From Stieleria tagensis (GTDB lineage Bacteria > Planctomycetota > Planctomycetia > Pirellulales > Pirellulaceae): a stretch of 64,000 nucleotides of DNA. The notes beneath the pieces are model-generated. The model ran no database searches. It worked only from the letters and a program-made list of their open reading frames with translations, and was not told the DNA's origin. The translations under genes were made by a program, and so were the position numbers. The stretch lies in NCBI RefSeq assembly GCF_024129865.1, contig NZ_JAMYFE010000046.1, forward strand, positions 40,612 to 104,611, given 5' to 3'. Below are positions 35,401 to 44,527 of the stretch, in pieces (within the stretch, counting starts at the first letter, position 1; each line of letters opens with the position of its first letter).

Positions 35401-38400
35401 CAAAAAGGATGATGCCCGCAAGGCTTCACTGGCACCCCCCTCCGAACGATCTCGCACCCATTTGATCGTCGAGGCGGCCAGCGAACACAACCTGAAATCA
35501 GTCTCGGCTGAAATCCCTCGCGACGCGATGACGGTGTTTTGCGGCCCCAGCGGCAGCGGCAAAAGCTCGCTGGCGATGGACACCATCTACGCCGAAGGAC
35601 AACGTCGTTACGTCGAATCTCTGTCATCCTATGCGCGGCAATTCATCGGCCAGGTGCAAAAGCCAAAAGTCGAGCGCATCGAAGGTCTGTCGCCGGCCGT
35701 CGCGCTGGAGCAAAAGAACTTGGGCCATTCGCCCCGCAGCACGGTCGGAACGGTCACCGAAGTGTTTGACTACCTGCGAATCTTGATGGCTCGATTGGGG
35801 ATCCGGCACTGTCCCGATTGTGGCGTCGAGGTGGGAACGCAAACCCCGGAACAAATTGCAGAGAAAGTGTTGGCTTTGCCGGAGGGGACGCGTGCATTGC
35901 TATTGGCGCCGATCGAAGTCGTCGCCGGCGAAGCATCCAAAGACACATGGCAGTCGCTGCGCAGCCAAGGCTATCAACGGGTGCGGATCGACGGTCACAC
36001 CACGTCCTTGGACGAGGCCCCGGCGCTGGATCCGCGGAAACGACAAACGGTCCAGGTCGTGGTCGACCGAGTCGCGATCGACCCTGCCGATCGGACGCGG
36101 ATCAGCGATAGCGTCGAACAGGGGCTGTCGTTGGGCATTGGTGTAATTGAAGTCGCCATCGCGGATCCGGACCGCGACGAAAAACACTGGGAAACGACCA
36201 CCCACAGCCAGCATTTGGTGTGTGGCGATTGTGGCCGTTCGTTCCCCACGCTTTCGCCGCACCATTTTTCATTCAACAGTGCGGTCGGTTGGTGTCCACA
36301 ATGCGAAGGTCTGGGGAAACAGACCGGAACCAACCCCGCCGCCTTGCTGGGACCGCCACGACAAACGCTGGCTGACGGAGTGGCGTTGTTGTGGCCCAGT
36401 GTCGACCAAGAGGTCTCGCGGTGGATGTTGCGTGCGCTCGCACGACAAACAGGGATCCCGATCGAAGCACCGTTCGAAGAACTCAGCGCGGCACACCGCC
36501 GAATGTTGTTTCACGGTCTGGGAGAACGATGGATCGAAGTCCGACAAAACGATGCCAAACCGGACTCGAAATCAACCGGCCGTTTGTTTCGCTACCAGTT
36601 CAAAGGGTTCTATCCGGCACTGGAGCAGGCTTCGAAGTTGACGCCTGGTTTGCGAGGCAAGTTGGAACTGTTTGTTGACGAAATCAATTGCAGCGCCTGC
36701 GACGGATCACGGTTGCGCGAGGAAGCTGCGGCCTGTCAATTTCGTGGCGCCACGATCGCCGATCTGGTCCACATGCCATTGGACCGATTGGACAGATTGA
36801 TCGCCGATTGGAGTTTGGATCGTCGGGAAAAGAAAATCGCTGGCGAACTGATCCGCGAGATCAAATCGCGTGTTCGTTTCTTGTTGGATGTCGGTCTGAA
36901 TTATCTGACATTGCACCGCGGCGCCGCGACACTCTCCGGCGGTGAAGCCCAGCGGATTCGGTTGGCCGCACAATTGGGCAGTGGGTTGTGTGGCGTATTG
37001 TATGTTCTGGACGAACCGACGATCGGGCTGCACCCCCGCGATAACCTGCGATTGCTATCGGCACTGCATCGCCTGCGTGATCTTGGCAACACGTTGCTGG
37101 TCGTTGAGCATGATCGTGACGTGATCGCCGGCAGCGACTACCTGTGTGATTTTGGGCCTCAAGCCGGTCGGTACGGCGGCCGCATCGTCGCCCAGGGGCC
37201 TCCCACCCAGGTCGTGCCGGTCGACCAATCGGTGACCGCCGGCTACATCAATGGCACCCAACACATCCCCTTGCCGGCCGTGCGCCGCCCGGTGTTCACC
37301 GACGCCGGCCAGCCGCTGGTCGAGTTCATCACACTGATCGGTGCCTCGGAACACAATCTTCAAAACGTCGACTTGAAGTTGCCGCTGGGCGTGATGACGG
37401 TTGTGACCGGGCCGAGCGGCAGCGGCAAGAGCACACTGATCGAAGGCACGCTGTATCCCATTTTGGGCAAGCGACTGCACCGATTGGGTACGAAACCTGG
37501 ACGGCACGAAAAGATCGAAGGTCTGCGTCATATCGACAAAGTGATTCGTGTCGATCAGTCGCCGCTGGGGAACACCCCCAGCAGCAACCCTGCGACCTAC
37601 ACCGGCGTGTTCGATTTGATTCGCCAGTTATTTGCCTTGATCCCCGAAGCCGCCGAACGCAAGTTCACCGCTCGAACATTTAGCTTCAACGTGCCCGGTG
37701 GTCGCTGCGAGACCTGTGAAGGCAGCGGTCAGCGGCGGATCGAAATGCATTTTTTGCCAGACGTCTGGGTCGAGTGTGAAGAGTGTCATGGCAAACGATA
37801 CAACGATGATGTGTTGGAGATTCAATACCACAGCCGATCGATCGCCGATGTGTTGGCAATGCCCTGCGGCGAAGCGGTGGAGTTGTTTGCCAGTGAACCA
37901 CGAATCGTGCGCGTGTTGCAAACGCTCTGTGACGTCGGACTGGACTATGTCACGTTGGGGCAATCCGCGCCCACACTCTCCGGCGGCGAAGCGCAACGGG
38001 TGAAACTGGCATCGGAACTGGCTCGCCCGGGGACCGGTCAAACACTGTATCTGTTGGACGAACCGACAACGGGTCTGCATTTCGAAGACATCGCCAAACT
38101 ATTGGATGTGATTCAGCGGTTGGTCGATCTGGGGAATACCTGTGTCGTGATCGAGCACAATCTGGACGTCGTTAAATGCGCCGACTGGGTGATCGACATG
38201 GGACCGGGGGCTGGTGTCGATGGAGGCACGATCGTGTTCGAAGGCACCCCGGAACAACTGGCAGCGACCGCAACCAAGCGACGAAAAAAGGGGGATCCCA
38301 TCGTCAGTGTTACCGCATCGTTTGTTGCCGATGCGTTGCGGGAAACCGACGCGGATTTCATTCCGAACCAACCGCCCGAGCAACTGCCACCGGAGGAGCC

Positions 38401-38884
38401 AACCGAAGCCAAAGCGGCATCGGTCGCTGAATCAACCGATGAATCGTTGACAGCCGAGCCGGCGACGGTCAAATCCAATGGGCATGCTAACGATGAAGTC
38501 TGGAAGGTGCTCGGTCGAAAATGGCATTCAATGCCCAAAGGTTTCGAGGGAAATGCGGCGCCGCAGTGGCCGCTGAAATTGCCTGGTCGATTGTTCGATC
38601 AAATCGAAAAGATTGCCGGCGAGGATTGTTTGCGGATGTCAGCGTCGAATCGTGTCGATGTGGTGAACTCCAATGGCGATGTCAAACTCTCCATTCGCAC
38701 GCGTGATCTGGACGCGGTCAAAATCGTCACCTCTGAACCGATTGATCCGGGGGAAGTCGATGCGTTGGGGGATGCAAAAATTCTGGTCTCAGGCGGTGAG
38801 GAATCGACCACGCTGGCCATCAATCGTCTCGGCCAAGCCGCCAAGCCGGCGCTGCGACAATTCCTTCAACGTGTGCTTTCCTAG
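32462..38884 (+). CDS. uvrA: Double-length UvrA (two tandem UvrA units)
   Basis: A 2140-residue protein, about twice the usual 940. Four ABC nucleotide-binding sites can be read: Walker [11 protein letters not shown] near 33 and 671, [10 protein letters not shown] near 1028, [10 protein letters not shown] near 1649; signatures [11 protein letters not shown] (about 517), [11 protein letters not shown] (859), [11 protein letters not shown] (1489) and [11 protein letters not shown] (1838). Each unit has UvrA zinc modules ([32 protein letters not shown]). A Lys/Ala-rich linker near 975-1000 joins the units. After the second unit come an acidic Pro/Glu stretch (about 1960-2010) and about 130 residues ([15 protein letters not shown] onward) not found in normal UvrA. 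Role: damage recognition in nucleotide excision repair; UvrA acts as a dimer, so this is a covalent one. Confidence 0.95.
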   Translation: MSTTEIKVKGAREHNLRDVNLTLPRGELVCFSGVSGSGKSSLAFDTLYAEGQRRYVESLSNYARQFMGQMPKPDVDLVSGLSPSISIAQKSTGNNPRSTVGTITEIYDFLRVLYARVGTPNCPNCQLPIAAQPADAITSRIIDLDPEQTIWVLAPLVRAQKGEFKDLFEDLRKQGFTRARVDNETVRLADPPPLDRQHRHDVEVVVDRIGIDDRDRGRINEAVALALKLGDSSVIVSLSDPNSETADHAKADILFSSRYSCASCGESFRPPTPQLFSFNSPQGMCQACDGLGQLFTFVPDLIIPDTSKSIRKGAITLLGKWGDIGRYRRHIYKGFADAMDKMLELEPGTMLETKWSDLSEQAREIWLWGSESTYQMTWRGGRTSRKYSGSFGGFIPELLERYRTTKNKMQLRHLEKFMNTIGCVDCNGKRLNRQASASTVTTLAPGFGESATAPAALSLPQLCELSIERLSEFFTDLQLGPTDTKIAAEALKEIRTRLGFLLGVGLDYLTLGRTAPTLSGGESQRIRLAGQIGSGLVGVLYILDEPSIGLHARDNDRLIETLVRLRDAGNTLIVVEHDEDTMRAADRIVDFGPGPGVRGGKIVGIGDASELGANAKSVTGQFLSGTREIAIPDKLRPIDGEAQLTIHGARFHNLKNVDATLPLGTVICVTGVSGSGKSSLIGGILEPALRRDLNGAETEPGDHDSISGLEFLDKTIAIDQSPIGRTPRSNPATYIKVFDEIRNLYAKLTEAKTRGYTASRFSFNVDGGRCAACDGNGASKLEMDFLADIWVTCPVCAGKRYNRETLSVQFKGASIADVLEMDISQALKLFENVPKVAEKLQTLVDVGLEYLKLGQPSPTLSGGEAQRIKLSRELSKRETGRTLYVLDEPTTGLHFADIELLLRVIQGLADRGNTVVIVEHNMDVIKTADYAIDLGPEGGAGGGQIVAAGRPIDVANNLNSYTGVALAKAMGVKRNESALAKKDDARKASLAPPSERSRTHLIVEAASEHNLKSVSAEIPRDAMTVFCGPSGSGKSSLAMDTIYAEGQRRYVESLSSYARQFIGQVQKPKVERIEGLSPAVALEQKNLGHSPRSTVGTVTEVFDYLRILMARLGIRHCPDCGVEVGTQTPEQIAEKVLALPEGTRALLLAPIEVVAGEASKDTWQSLRSQGYQRVRIDGHTTSLDEAPALDPRKRQTVQVVVDRVAIDPADRTRISDSVEQGLSLGIGVIEVAIADPDRDEKHWETTTHSQHLVCGDCGRSFPTLSPHHFSFNSAVGWCPQCEGLGKQTGTNPAALLGPPRQTLADGVALLWPSVDQEVSRWMLRALARQTGIPIEAPFEELSAAHRRMLFHGLGERWIEVRQNDAKPDSKSTGRLFRYQFKGFYPALEQASKLTPGLRGKLELFVDEINCSACDGSRLREEAAACQFRGATIADLVHMPLDRLDRLIADWSLDRREKKIAGELIREIKSRVRFLLDVGLNYLTLHRGAATLSGGEAQRIRLAAQLGSGLCGVLYVLDEPTIGLHPRDNLRLLSALHRLRDLGNTLLVVEHDRDVIAGSDYLCDFGPQAGRYGGRIVAQGPPTQVVPVDQSVTAGYINGTQHIPLPAVRRPVFTDAGQPLVEFITLIGASEHNLQNVDLKLPLGVMTVVTGPSGSGKSTLIEGTLYPILGKRLHRLGTKPGRHEKIEGLRHIDKVIRVDQSPLGNTPSSNPATYTGVFDLIRQLFALIPEAAERKFTARTFSFNVPGGRCETCEGSGQRRIEMHFLPDVWVECEECHGKRYNDDVLEIQYHSRSIADVLAMPCGEAVELFASEPRIVRVLQTLCDVGLDYVTLGQSAPTLSGGEAQRVKLASELARPGTGQTLYLLDEPTTGLHFEDIAKLLDVIQRLVDLGNTCVVIEHNLDVVKCADWVIDMGPGAGVDGGTIVFEGTPEQLAATATKRRKKGDPIVSVTASFVADALRETDADFIPNQPPEQLPPEEPTEAKAASVAESTDESLTAEPATVKSNGHANDEVWKVLGRKWHSMPKGFEGNAAPQWPLKLPGRLFDQIEKIAGEDCLRMSASNRVDVVNSNGDVKLSIRTRDLDAVKIVTSEPIDPGEVDALGDAKILVSGGEESTTLAINRLGQAAKPALRQFLQRVLS

Positions 38885-38895
38885 CCAAGCGATCC

Positions 38896-40203
38896 ATGTC
38901 ATCCGGATTCGATTCTGCCGATCTTGCCCGTTGTGAAGACGCATTGCGTCTGGCCATTGAGTATGGCGTTTGGGACACGGCGATCACGGCGAAACTGCGT
39001 TCGATGGTGGGCGAAACTGCGGCCGCACTGGTGCTGGCGACCGCGAAACTGCACCCCAAAGCCCAGCAAAAACTCGGGCCGGGCATCTGGTGGTGCACCG
39101 AGCGATCGTTGCAACAGTCCACCGCCCGCCAGGTCGCTGATCTGAAAGCCGAATGGATCGCCGGTGCACCGGTCTATGATCTGTGTTGTGGTATCGGCGG
39201 CGATACCGTTTCGATCGCTCGCGCGACGGCCTCGTCCGCAACGCCGGTCGTGGGTGTCGATCTGGATCCGATGATGGTTGCGATGGCCACCGAGAATTTG
39301 CGGCTGAATTTGGAGAGTGATCATTCAATTGACAATCGCTGCGAACTGAAATGCGCGGCGATTGAGTCGCTGGGAATCCCGTCGCAGTCATCGATTCAAA
39401 TCGACCCCGATCGCCGCGATGATTGCGGTCGCAAGACACGCCCCCAGGACTATGCGCCGCCCTGGCCGATCGTCCAGAAGTCCCTGGAAGGTTGTTTTGC
39501 GGGACTCGTCAAATTGGCTCCGGCCGCTGAAATCGACGACCATCCGGATCATCACCGCGTTTGGATATCACTCTCTGGAAGCGTTCGTGAGCAATCTCTG
39601 TTGGTCGCACGTGCGATCGATCAAGCCGGCGAGGTTGTCAGCCAGGCACTCAAACCGGGCAGTCGGTCTGCGATCGCGATTGATCACCAGGGTCGGCCCG
39701 CGGTGTTTTCCAGCGACCATCCCTACCACGCCGATTCCGCAAACGGTGCTTTCGGGGGGCGGTCAGCAAATGATTCGGTCGAGTGGGCGGATAAACCGTT
39801 GGCTTGGATGGTTGACCCCGATGCTGCCATCAGAGCGGCAGGATTGACCGCCGAATTTGCCACGACAAACTCGCTCGCCGCACTTGGCGGTCCGGCTGGA
39901 TTTTTGACCGGACCCGAATCGGCCCGCGGCGACATGGCAATCTGTGAACCGGTGATTTGGAACGGCGCCTGTGACGATCGCAAGTTGCGCAAGACGCTGC
40001 GTTCGTTGGATGTGTATCCCGTTCGGATCAAGACCCGCGGTGTTGCACAGAACCCCAATGTTCTTGAAAAACGCTACCGCGACTGCGGCCAGCATCCGGT
40101 TACCCTGTGGATTGGAAAAACCGCCCGTCGTCAATTCGCAGCCATCACGCGACCGCAGGATTCGGCGGCGGCATGCGACGAAAGAATTGTTCCCAACGGT
40201 TAA
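38896..40203 (+). CDS. Class I SAM methyltransferase with THUMP-like C-terminus
   Basis: A 435-residue protein. Residues about 80-200 are a Rossmann methyltransferase: VYDLCCGIGGDTVSIAR is the SAM-binding loop, VVGVDLDPMMVAMATENL motif II, and IQIDPDRRDD stands where the catalytic DPPY-like motif would be, followed by KTRPQDYAPPWP. The C-terminus (YPVRIKTRGVAQNPNVLEKR with HPVTLWIG) is a THUMP-like domain as in bacterial PG_1098-type proteins. The substrate is unknown; an RNA target is inferred from the THUMP-like part. The start is 11 bases after the uvrA stop, so it is probably co-transcribed with it. Confidence 0.85.
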   Translation: MSSGFDSADLARCEDALRLAIEYGVWDTAITAKLRSMVGETAAALVLATAKLHPKAQQKLGPGIWWCTERSLQQSTARQVADLKAEWIAGAPVYDLCCGIGGDTVSIARATASSATPVVGVDLDPMMVAMATENLRLNLESDHSIDNRCELKCAAIESLGIPSQSSIQIDPDRRDDCGRKTRPQDYAPPWPIVQKSLEGCFAGLVKLAPAAEIDDHPDHHRVWISLSGSVREQSLLVARAIDQAGEVVSQALKPGSRSAIAIDHQGRPAVFSSDHPYHADSANGAFGGRSANDSVEWADKPLAWMVDPDAAIRAAGLTAEFATTNSLAALGGPAGFLTGPESARGDMAICEPVIWNGACDDRKLRKTLRSLDVYPVRIKTRGVAQNPNVLEKRYRDCGQHPVTLWIGKTARRQFAAITRPQDSAAACDERIVPNG

Positions 40204-40383
40204 AACGCTCTCGATCGCATGGGGTGCTGCAAAATGCGAGCGCCACGGGTTGAACAGAAGCGGTCCTGTGATTGCAATGAATCCTAAATTGAGAGATATT
40301 CCAGTTTTCCGGCAACCCACACGAAACCCAATTCGTCGGTTGGCCGCGCAGGATTCCGCTTCCACGTTGATCTAAATCTTTCT

Positions 40384-41601
40384 GTGACTCCCACCACTCA
40401 CTCCTCCGCGGCGCCCCAACGCAGACCCAAAGTTCTGTTGCTGGTGGAAACAACCATGGCGTTCGGACGCAGTGTTTTGGAAGGGATCAGTCGCTATCGG
40501 ATTGAGAAACAGCCCTGGTCGGTGCAATTGGATCTGCGCGATTTGATGGCTGGTCCGCCGGCGTGGTTTCGATCCTGGGACGGCGAGGGAATCATCACCC
40601 GCGACACGACCCCGGAAATGATCGAAATCATTCGCGAGACCGGAATTCCGACGGTCAATCTGGGTGACATCCACGACGACCAGACGTTGCCATCAGTGAT
40701 CAATGATCACAGCTCGATCGGCCGACTTGCCGCAACGCACTTGGCGGACAAAGGCATCGAGCATTTTGCATTTGCTGGTTTCAGCGACCATCACTGGTCC
40801 TCCCAGCGATTGAATGGTTTCGTCGCAGGGCTTCGCGATCGGGGGATCGAAGATGCTGACCATCTGCATGTTCATCAATCCGAATGGACATCGGCCAGTC
40901 AAAGTGGATGGCAACAGCAACAGGACCAGATCGTCGCCTGGGTCAAACAACTGCCACGTCCCATCGGCATTTTTGCCTGCAACGATTTCCGCGGCCAACA
41001 TGTACTGGAGGCGTGTCAGACGGCCAAGGTTTCGGTCCCCGATGAAGTCGCGGTGTTGGGGGTTGATAACGATCATGTGCTGTGCGACTTTTGTGACCCG
41101 CCGCTCTCCAGTGTGATCCCGGCTGCGGAACGGATCGGTTATCAAGCCGCGGTGATGCTCGATGCATTGATGCATCGCGAAACACCCGACCCGTTGCACG
41201 TCCAGATTGCGCCGCTGGGAATTGCCGAACGGTTGTCGACCGACGTGATGGCGATCGACGATGAAGACGTTGCGGCGGCGATTCAAATGATCCGCTTTCG
41301 CGCCTGTGAAGGACTGACCGTGACTGAGATCTTGGCCGAAGTCCCGATCGCGCGTAGTTCGCTGGAACGCCGGTTCCGGCAATACCTGGGGCGTTCGCCA
41401 CAAGCCGAAATCCGTCGTGTGCAAATCAAACGCGCCTGCCAGTTATTGCGTGACACCGAACTCAGTTTGGTCCAGATCTCACGCTTAACCGGTTTCAAAC
41501 ACGCCGAGTACTTCAGCGTTGTGTTCAAACGCGAAGTCAAACAAACACCGGGACGCTATCGCGACGCCAGTCGTGCCAAAGCTAGAAAACCCTTCGGTTG
41601 A
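40384..41601 (+). CDS. XylR-type transcriptional regulator (LacI-like sensor, AraC HTH)
   Basis: A 405-residue regulator starting from a GTG at 40384. The N-terminal part has the periplasmic-binding-like sensor KVLLLVETTMAFGRSVLEGI with DHSSIGRLAATHLADKGIEH and GIFACNDFRGQHVLEAC. The C-terminal 105 residues are an AraC double HTH: GLTVTEILAEVPIARSSLER and LVQISRLTGFKHAEYFSVVF, ending KQTPGRYRDAS. Planctomycetes have many of these sugar-responsive regulators. No sugar genes are adjacent, since pyrD starts 7 bases after its stop. The ligand cannot be told from the sequence. An ATG at 40456 is possible but would remove the first strand. Confidence 0.9.
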   Translation: MTPTTHSSAAPQRRPKVLLLVETTMAFGRSVLEGISRYRIEKQPWSVQLDLRDLMAGPPAWFRSWDGEGIITRDTTPEMIEIIRETGIPTVNLGDIHDDQTLPSVINDHSSIGRLAATHLADKGIEHFAFAGFSDHHWSSQRLNGFVAGLRDRGIEDADHLHVHQSEWTSASQSGWQQQQDQIVAWVKQLPRPIGIFACNDFRGQHVLEACQTAKVSVPDEVAVLGVDNDHVLCDFCDPPLSSVIPAAERIGYQAAVMLDALMHRETPDPLHVQIAPLGIAERLSTDVMAIDDEDVAAAIQMIRFRACEGLTVTEILAEVPIARSSLERRFRQYLGRSPQAEIRRVQIKRACQLLRDTELSLVQISRLTGFKHAEYFSVVFKREVKQTPGRYRDASRAKARKPFG

Positions 41602-41608
41602 ACCACCG

Positions 41609-42715
41609 GTGTATCAACGGCTGATCCGACCACTGCTGTTTCGCTGCGATCCCGAATGGACGCACGATCGATCCATCGCGGTGGCGGAACTGTTCGGGCG
41701 TGTCCCCGGTGCGACCACCGTTCTCAGACGACTAGTTCGTTCACAACAACCTTGTTTGCGGACCACCGTGGCGGGAATCGAGTTTGAAAACCCCGTCGGA
41801 CTGGCGGCCGGTTATGACAAATCGGGACGTGCGATCAGCGCCCTGTCGGGATTGGGATTCGGTCACATCGAAATCGGTTCCATCTCCGCATCACCATCGG
41901 CGGGCAATCCTCGCCCACGGCTGTGGCGTTTGCCGCGCGACGAAGCGCTGTGTGTCCACTACGGATTGCCCAATCAGGGTGCCCAGCGCATCGCAGTGCG
42001 ATTGCAGGGCCAATCGTTTGCCGTGCCCGTCGGCATCAATTTGGTGAACACCAATTTTGGACCTGACGCCGTACCAAGTTCGGCCGATCAAATCATCGAC
42101 GACTATGTTCGTTCCGCGTCACTGCTCTCCCCATTTGCGGCCTACCTGATGCTGAACCTCAGCTGTCCCAACACCGCCGATGGCCGTGACTTTTTTGGTG
42201 ACACCGATTCGCTGAATCGATTGCTCGAACGGATCTCGGCACTGCCGATTGCCGTGCCGCTGTTCTTGAAAATTGCACCCGAGACAAATGATGCGTCGAT
42301 CGATCGCATCCTGGCGATTTGCGATTCGTTTGATCGCGTCGGCGGGTTCATGTTCAATCTGTCCCCAGTCCGTCGCGATGGACTTTCGACACCGCCGGCA
42401 GAGTGGCAGGACTATCCGGGGGCAATTTCAGGTGTTCCGACGCGACACTGGATGGATCAACGAATCGCCAATCTGTATCGCCAAATGGACAAGACTCGGT
42501 ATCGGATCATTGCGGCCGGCGGCGTTTGTAGTGGCGCCGATGCCTATCAGAAAATACGCAGCGGCGCATCATTGGTGCAGTTGTTCACGGCGCTGATCTA
42601 CCGGGGGCCCCGCGTTGTGCAGCGGATCAATCGGGAACTCGCTGCCTTGTTGGCCCAAGACGGGTATCGCACTGTCAGCGAGGCCGTCGGCACATCCGTT
42701 TCGTTTGAAACGTAG
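41609..42715 (+). CDS. pyrD: Dihydroorotate dehydrogenase (quinone), class 2
   Basis: A 368-residue flavoprotein of pyrimidine synthesis that oxidises dihydroorotate to orotate with quinone as acceptor, at the membrane. Visible family features: N-terminal amphipathic region YQRLIRPLLFRCDPEWTHD, NPVGLAAGYDKSGRAI, EIGSISASPSAGNPRPR, INLVNTNFGPDA, MLNLSCPNT, LFLKIAPE and IIAAGGVCSGADAYQKI. The catalytic base is the Ser of NLSCPNT, as in class 2. The GTG at 41609 gives the usual class 2 start and lies 7 bases after the regulator stop; GTG 41573 and ATG 41519 are in frame but overlap the regulator. Its stop codon lies inside a 12-bp inverted repeat arm. Confidence 0.9.
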   Translation: MYQRLIRPLLFRCDPEWTHDRSIAVAELFGRVPGATTVLRRLVRSQQPCLRTTVAGIEFENPVGLAAGYDKSGRAISALSGLGFGHIEIGSISASPSAGNPRPRLWRLPRDEALCVHYGLPNQGAQRIAVRLQGQSFAVPVGINLVNTNFGPDAVPSSADQIIDDYVRSASLLSPFAAYLMLNLSCPNTADGRDFFGDTDSLNRLLERISALPIAVPLFLKIAPETNDASIDRILAICDSFDRVGGFMFNLSPVRRDGLSTPPAEWQDYPGAISGVPTRHWMDQRIANLYRQMDKTRYRIIAAGGVCSGADAYQKIRSGASLVQLFTALIYRGPRVVQRINRELAALLAQDGYRTVSEAVGTSVSFET

Positions 42716-42974
42716 CTGGACCGGCCACGGTTCAGATTTCCTGCATTTCAGTTCGACTGAACCCTGGCGGGCTGGCGATTACCCAAAAGTTTTGTTCGAT
42801 CACCCGTGAAATCCCTCGCTGACGCGTTTAGAAGCCAGCGCTTTCGCGTGGGGCATTGTTTCTTGGTAACCCGAAGCGTGAGCGAGGGATCCCGTTAACA
42901 CCCTAAATCCCTCGCTCACGCGTCGGGTTACCATTGGTGGGGAATCGCCAGCCCTGGCGGGCCCAGCTACGTTT
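42708..42974. repeat. Nested inverted-repeat cluster with dispersed repeat copy B
   Basis: The outer arms AAACGTAGCTGG (42708-42719, containing the pyrD stop) and its exact complement (42963-42974) enclose a second inverted pair, GGGCTGGCGATT (42769-42780) and AATCGCCAGCCC (42943-42954). Inside lies a repeat starting GAAGCCAGCG (42831) and ending with a 23-bp hairpin (42868-42890 with 42907-42929, one mismatch, 16-base loop). From 42831 on it is close to identical to 58602-58700. No gene is present in the 42716-42993 gap. Confidence 0.75.
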
Positions 42975-42993
42975 TACGAGCCGCGATCAAAAT

Positions 42994-44148
42994 TCACTCG
43001 ATCTGGTCGCCTAGGAATTGATCGGCGCGGCGTTGATTGACGGCTCGACCGGTTTTCCAAATGGTGCTGATGGTGCCAATGTGCTGCACCAGGCTGGGAC
43101 TGGGGTAATAGATCGGGATCTCGCACTCTTGGGCGATACGTCCGATCACGACATCGATCAGAGACAGTCCCTGGTCGTCTGGCTGTTGGCGATGTTCCAA
43201 GACCTGGCGTGAGTTCAGGACTTGCTTCAACGCTTCCGGCGAGAACACAAACGCCACGGCCCCCCAAATCCAGTTGCCTTGAAATCGGTACCAACCAGGC
43301 GCTGCTTGGGTGTATTGTGCGCTGCAATAAAGCGATGCAATGCAGGGGCCGTCGATCGGCCACAACACGCTTTCTAAATAGGCTCGCGTTGCGGGGCTCG
43401 ACAACAGCATCGCATCGTCTTGAACCAACAGATAGGCATCTGCATTGGGGTCACGCATGAACATTTCGCTGAGCGACAGAATGTAATTCGGGAACGCGCC
43501 GACGGCGGGATTGCGAACACATGACTGCAGCGGTGCGGCAGAATCGGGAAGATTCACCGGACCATCGACAAACAATGTCGGGGACTCCCAACCGCCGCCG
43601 ATCACACTCTCCAGACTCTGCTGCAACGTCGACATTCGCCGCGGTGCCGTGGTCATGCCCACCATCCATTGTTTGACCGGCTGAGCGACTTCCTCTTTTG
43701 GACGTGGTAAGTGGGCCACGATCGAATCGATGTTTACCTGTGAATAATCACGCCGAACCTGGCGACCCAAATCGATCGCGTCGTCTTCATCCGGTGCCAC
43801 CGCGGGCAACGAACGTTCGGCCCAGTTCTGCAAGCGGCGCGCTTTGGCAACATCACACTGGTCGACACCGCCAAGCGAAATGACGTGTTCTGTCAAACTG
43901 TATAGCTGCGAGGCGACAATCGGGTTCAAATCGTCGATGGTCGGATCGTATGATTCGCAGCATGCATCACAAGCAGCGCGGCAAACGGTCACTAAATCAG
44001 GATCGACAACGCCGGAGATCTGCCGAAGCAACGCACAGGTCGCTGCTTCGTCAGATCCATCGGGCCCATCGGGGCGAACATCAACGCGATACAAACACGT
44101 CTGTGCAGTTCGCCGCTGGGCCGGCACCGCTGTGGGATCCGCTGACAT
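42994..44148 (-). CDS. Glycosyltransferase-like protein with N-terminal four-Cys region
   Basis: A 384-residue protein from the ATG at 44148, 5 bases after the upstream small ORF's stop; the frame is open to 44169. The N-terminus has Cys18-x2-Arg, Cys38 (ATCALLRQI), Cys60 and Cys63 (RAACDACCESY). The divergent neighbour at 44528 has the same C-x2-R, TC-x-L-x2-QI and AC-x-AC pattern with the same 22- and 3-residue spacings. From about residue 165 a GT-A-like domain follows: VGMTTAPRRMSTLQQSLESV, PNYILSLSEMFM and LLVQDDAMLLSSP, with QDD as a likely metal-binding site. No signal peptide. Sugar and acceptor unknown. Confidence 0.7.
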   Translation of the reverse strand: MSADPTAVPAQRRTAQTCLYRVDVRPDGPDGSDEAATCALLRQISGVVDPDLVTVCRAACDACCESYDPTIDDLNPIVASQLYSLTEHVISLGGVDQCDVAKARRLQNWAERSLPAVAPDEDDAIDLGRQVRRDYSQVNIDSIVAHLPRPKEEVAQPVKQWMVGMTTAPRRMSTLQQSLESVIGGGWESPTLFVDGPVNLPDSAAPLQSCVRNPAVGAFPNYILSLSEMFMRDPNADAYLLVQDDAMLLSSPATRAYLESVLWPIDGPCIASLYCSAQYTQAAPGWYRFQGNWIWGAVAFVFSPEALKQVLNSRQVLEHRQQPDDQGLSLIDVVIGRIAQECEIPIYYPSPSLVQHIGTISTIWKTGRAVNQRRADQFLGDQIE

Positions 44149-44153
44149 CTGAC

Positions 44154-44366
44154 TCAGTCGGCCACACACGAGGTCGCGCGAATTTGGCCACGAAATTTAC
44201 CGGGACTGACCGGCGGTTGGCCGATACTAGCGCCTTCGCTGGAACAGTCCTTCTTCAATTTCCACGATTCACCGTCATACATCCAAAGCGTATAACCGAG
44301 TGCGTGAGAACCGCTGCTGCCAGGCTCTCGTGAGCCCCTCGCGATGGGTTGCTGGGCAACTAACAT
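44154..44366 (-). CDS. Small protein upstream of the glycosyltransferase-like gene
   Basis: A 70-residue product from the ATG at 44366, which has AAAGGAA about 8 bases upstream; the frame is open to 44477 but without an RBS there. The second half, GYTLWMYDGESWKLKKDC with a later TSCVAD tail, looks like a compact beta hairpin rich in Trp/Tyr with two cysteines. No signal peptide. It ends 5 bases before the next gene's ATG, so coupling is likely. I do not recognise the family; a role with the neighbouring glycosyltransferases is inference. Confidence 0.55.
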   Translation of the reverse strand: MLVAQQPIARGSREPGSSGSHALGYTLWMYDGESWKLKKDCSSEGASIGQPPVSPGKFRGQIRATSCVAD

Positions 44367-44527
44367 CTTTGTTTTCCTTTGCGCCAAGTGAATGTTGTTA
44401 CGTACGCATTCGTTCACGTACACTGTGTCCAGCGTAGGGTCCCATGACCCTCCGATAAACAGGTGTACAAAAAGCACCCGCCCGGCATTTCTTTTTCACA
44501 GCCGAGGCCTCCATTGACCCGAATTTA

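Noticed and set aside
42868..42929. Hairpin considered as a pyrD terminator or a CRISPR repeat
   Set aside because: No T tract follows, the same hairpin recurs at 58638-58699 away from any operon end in the same sense, and there are no spacers.
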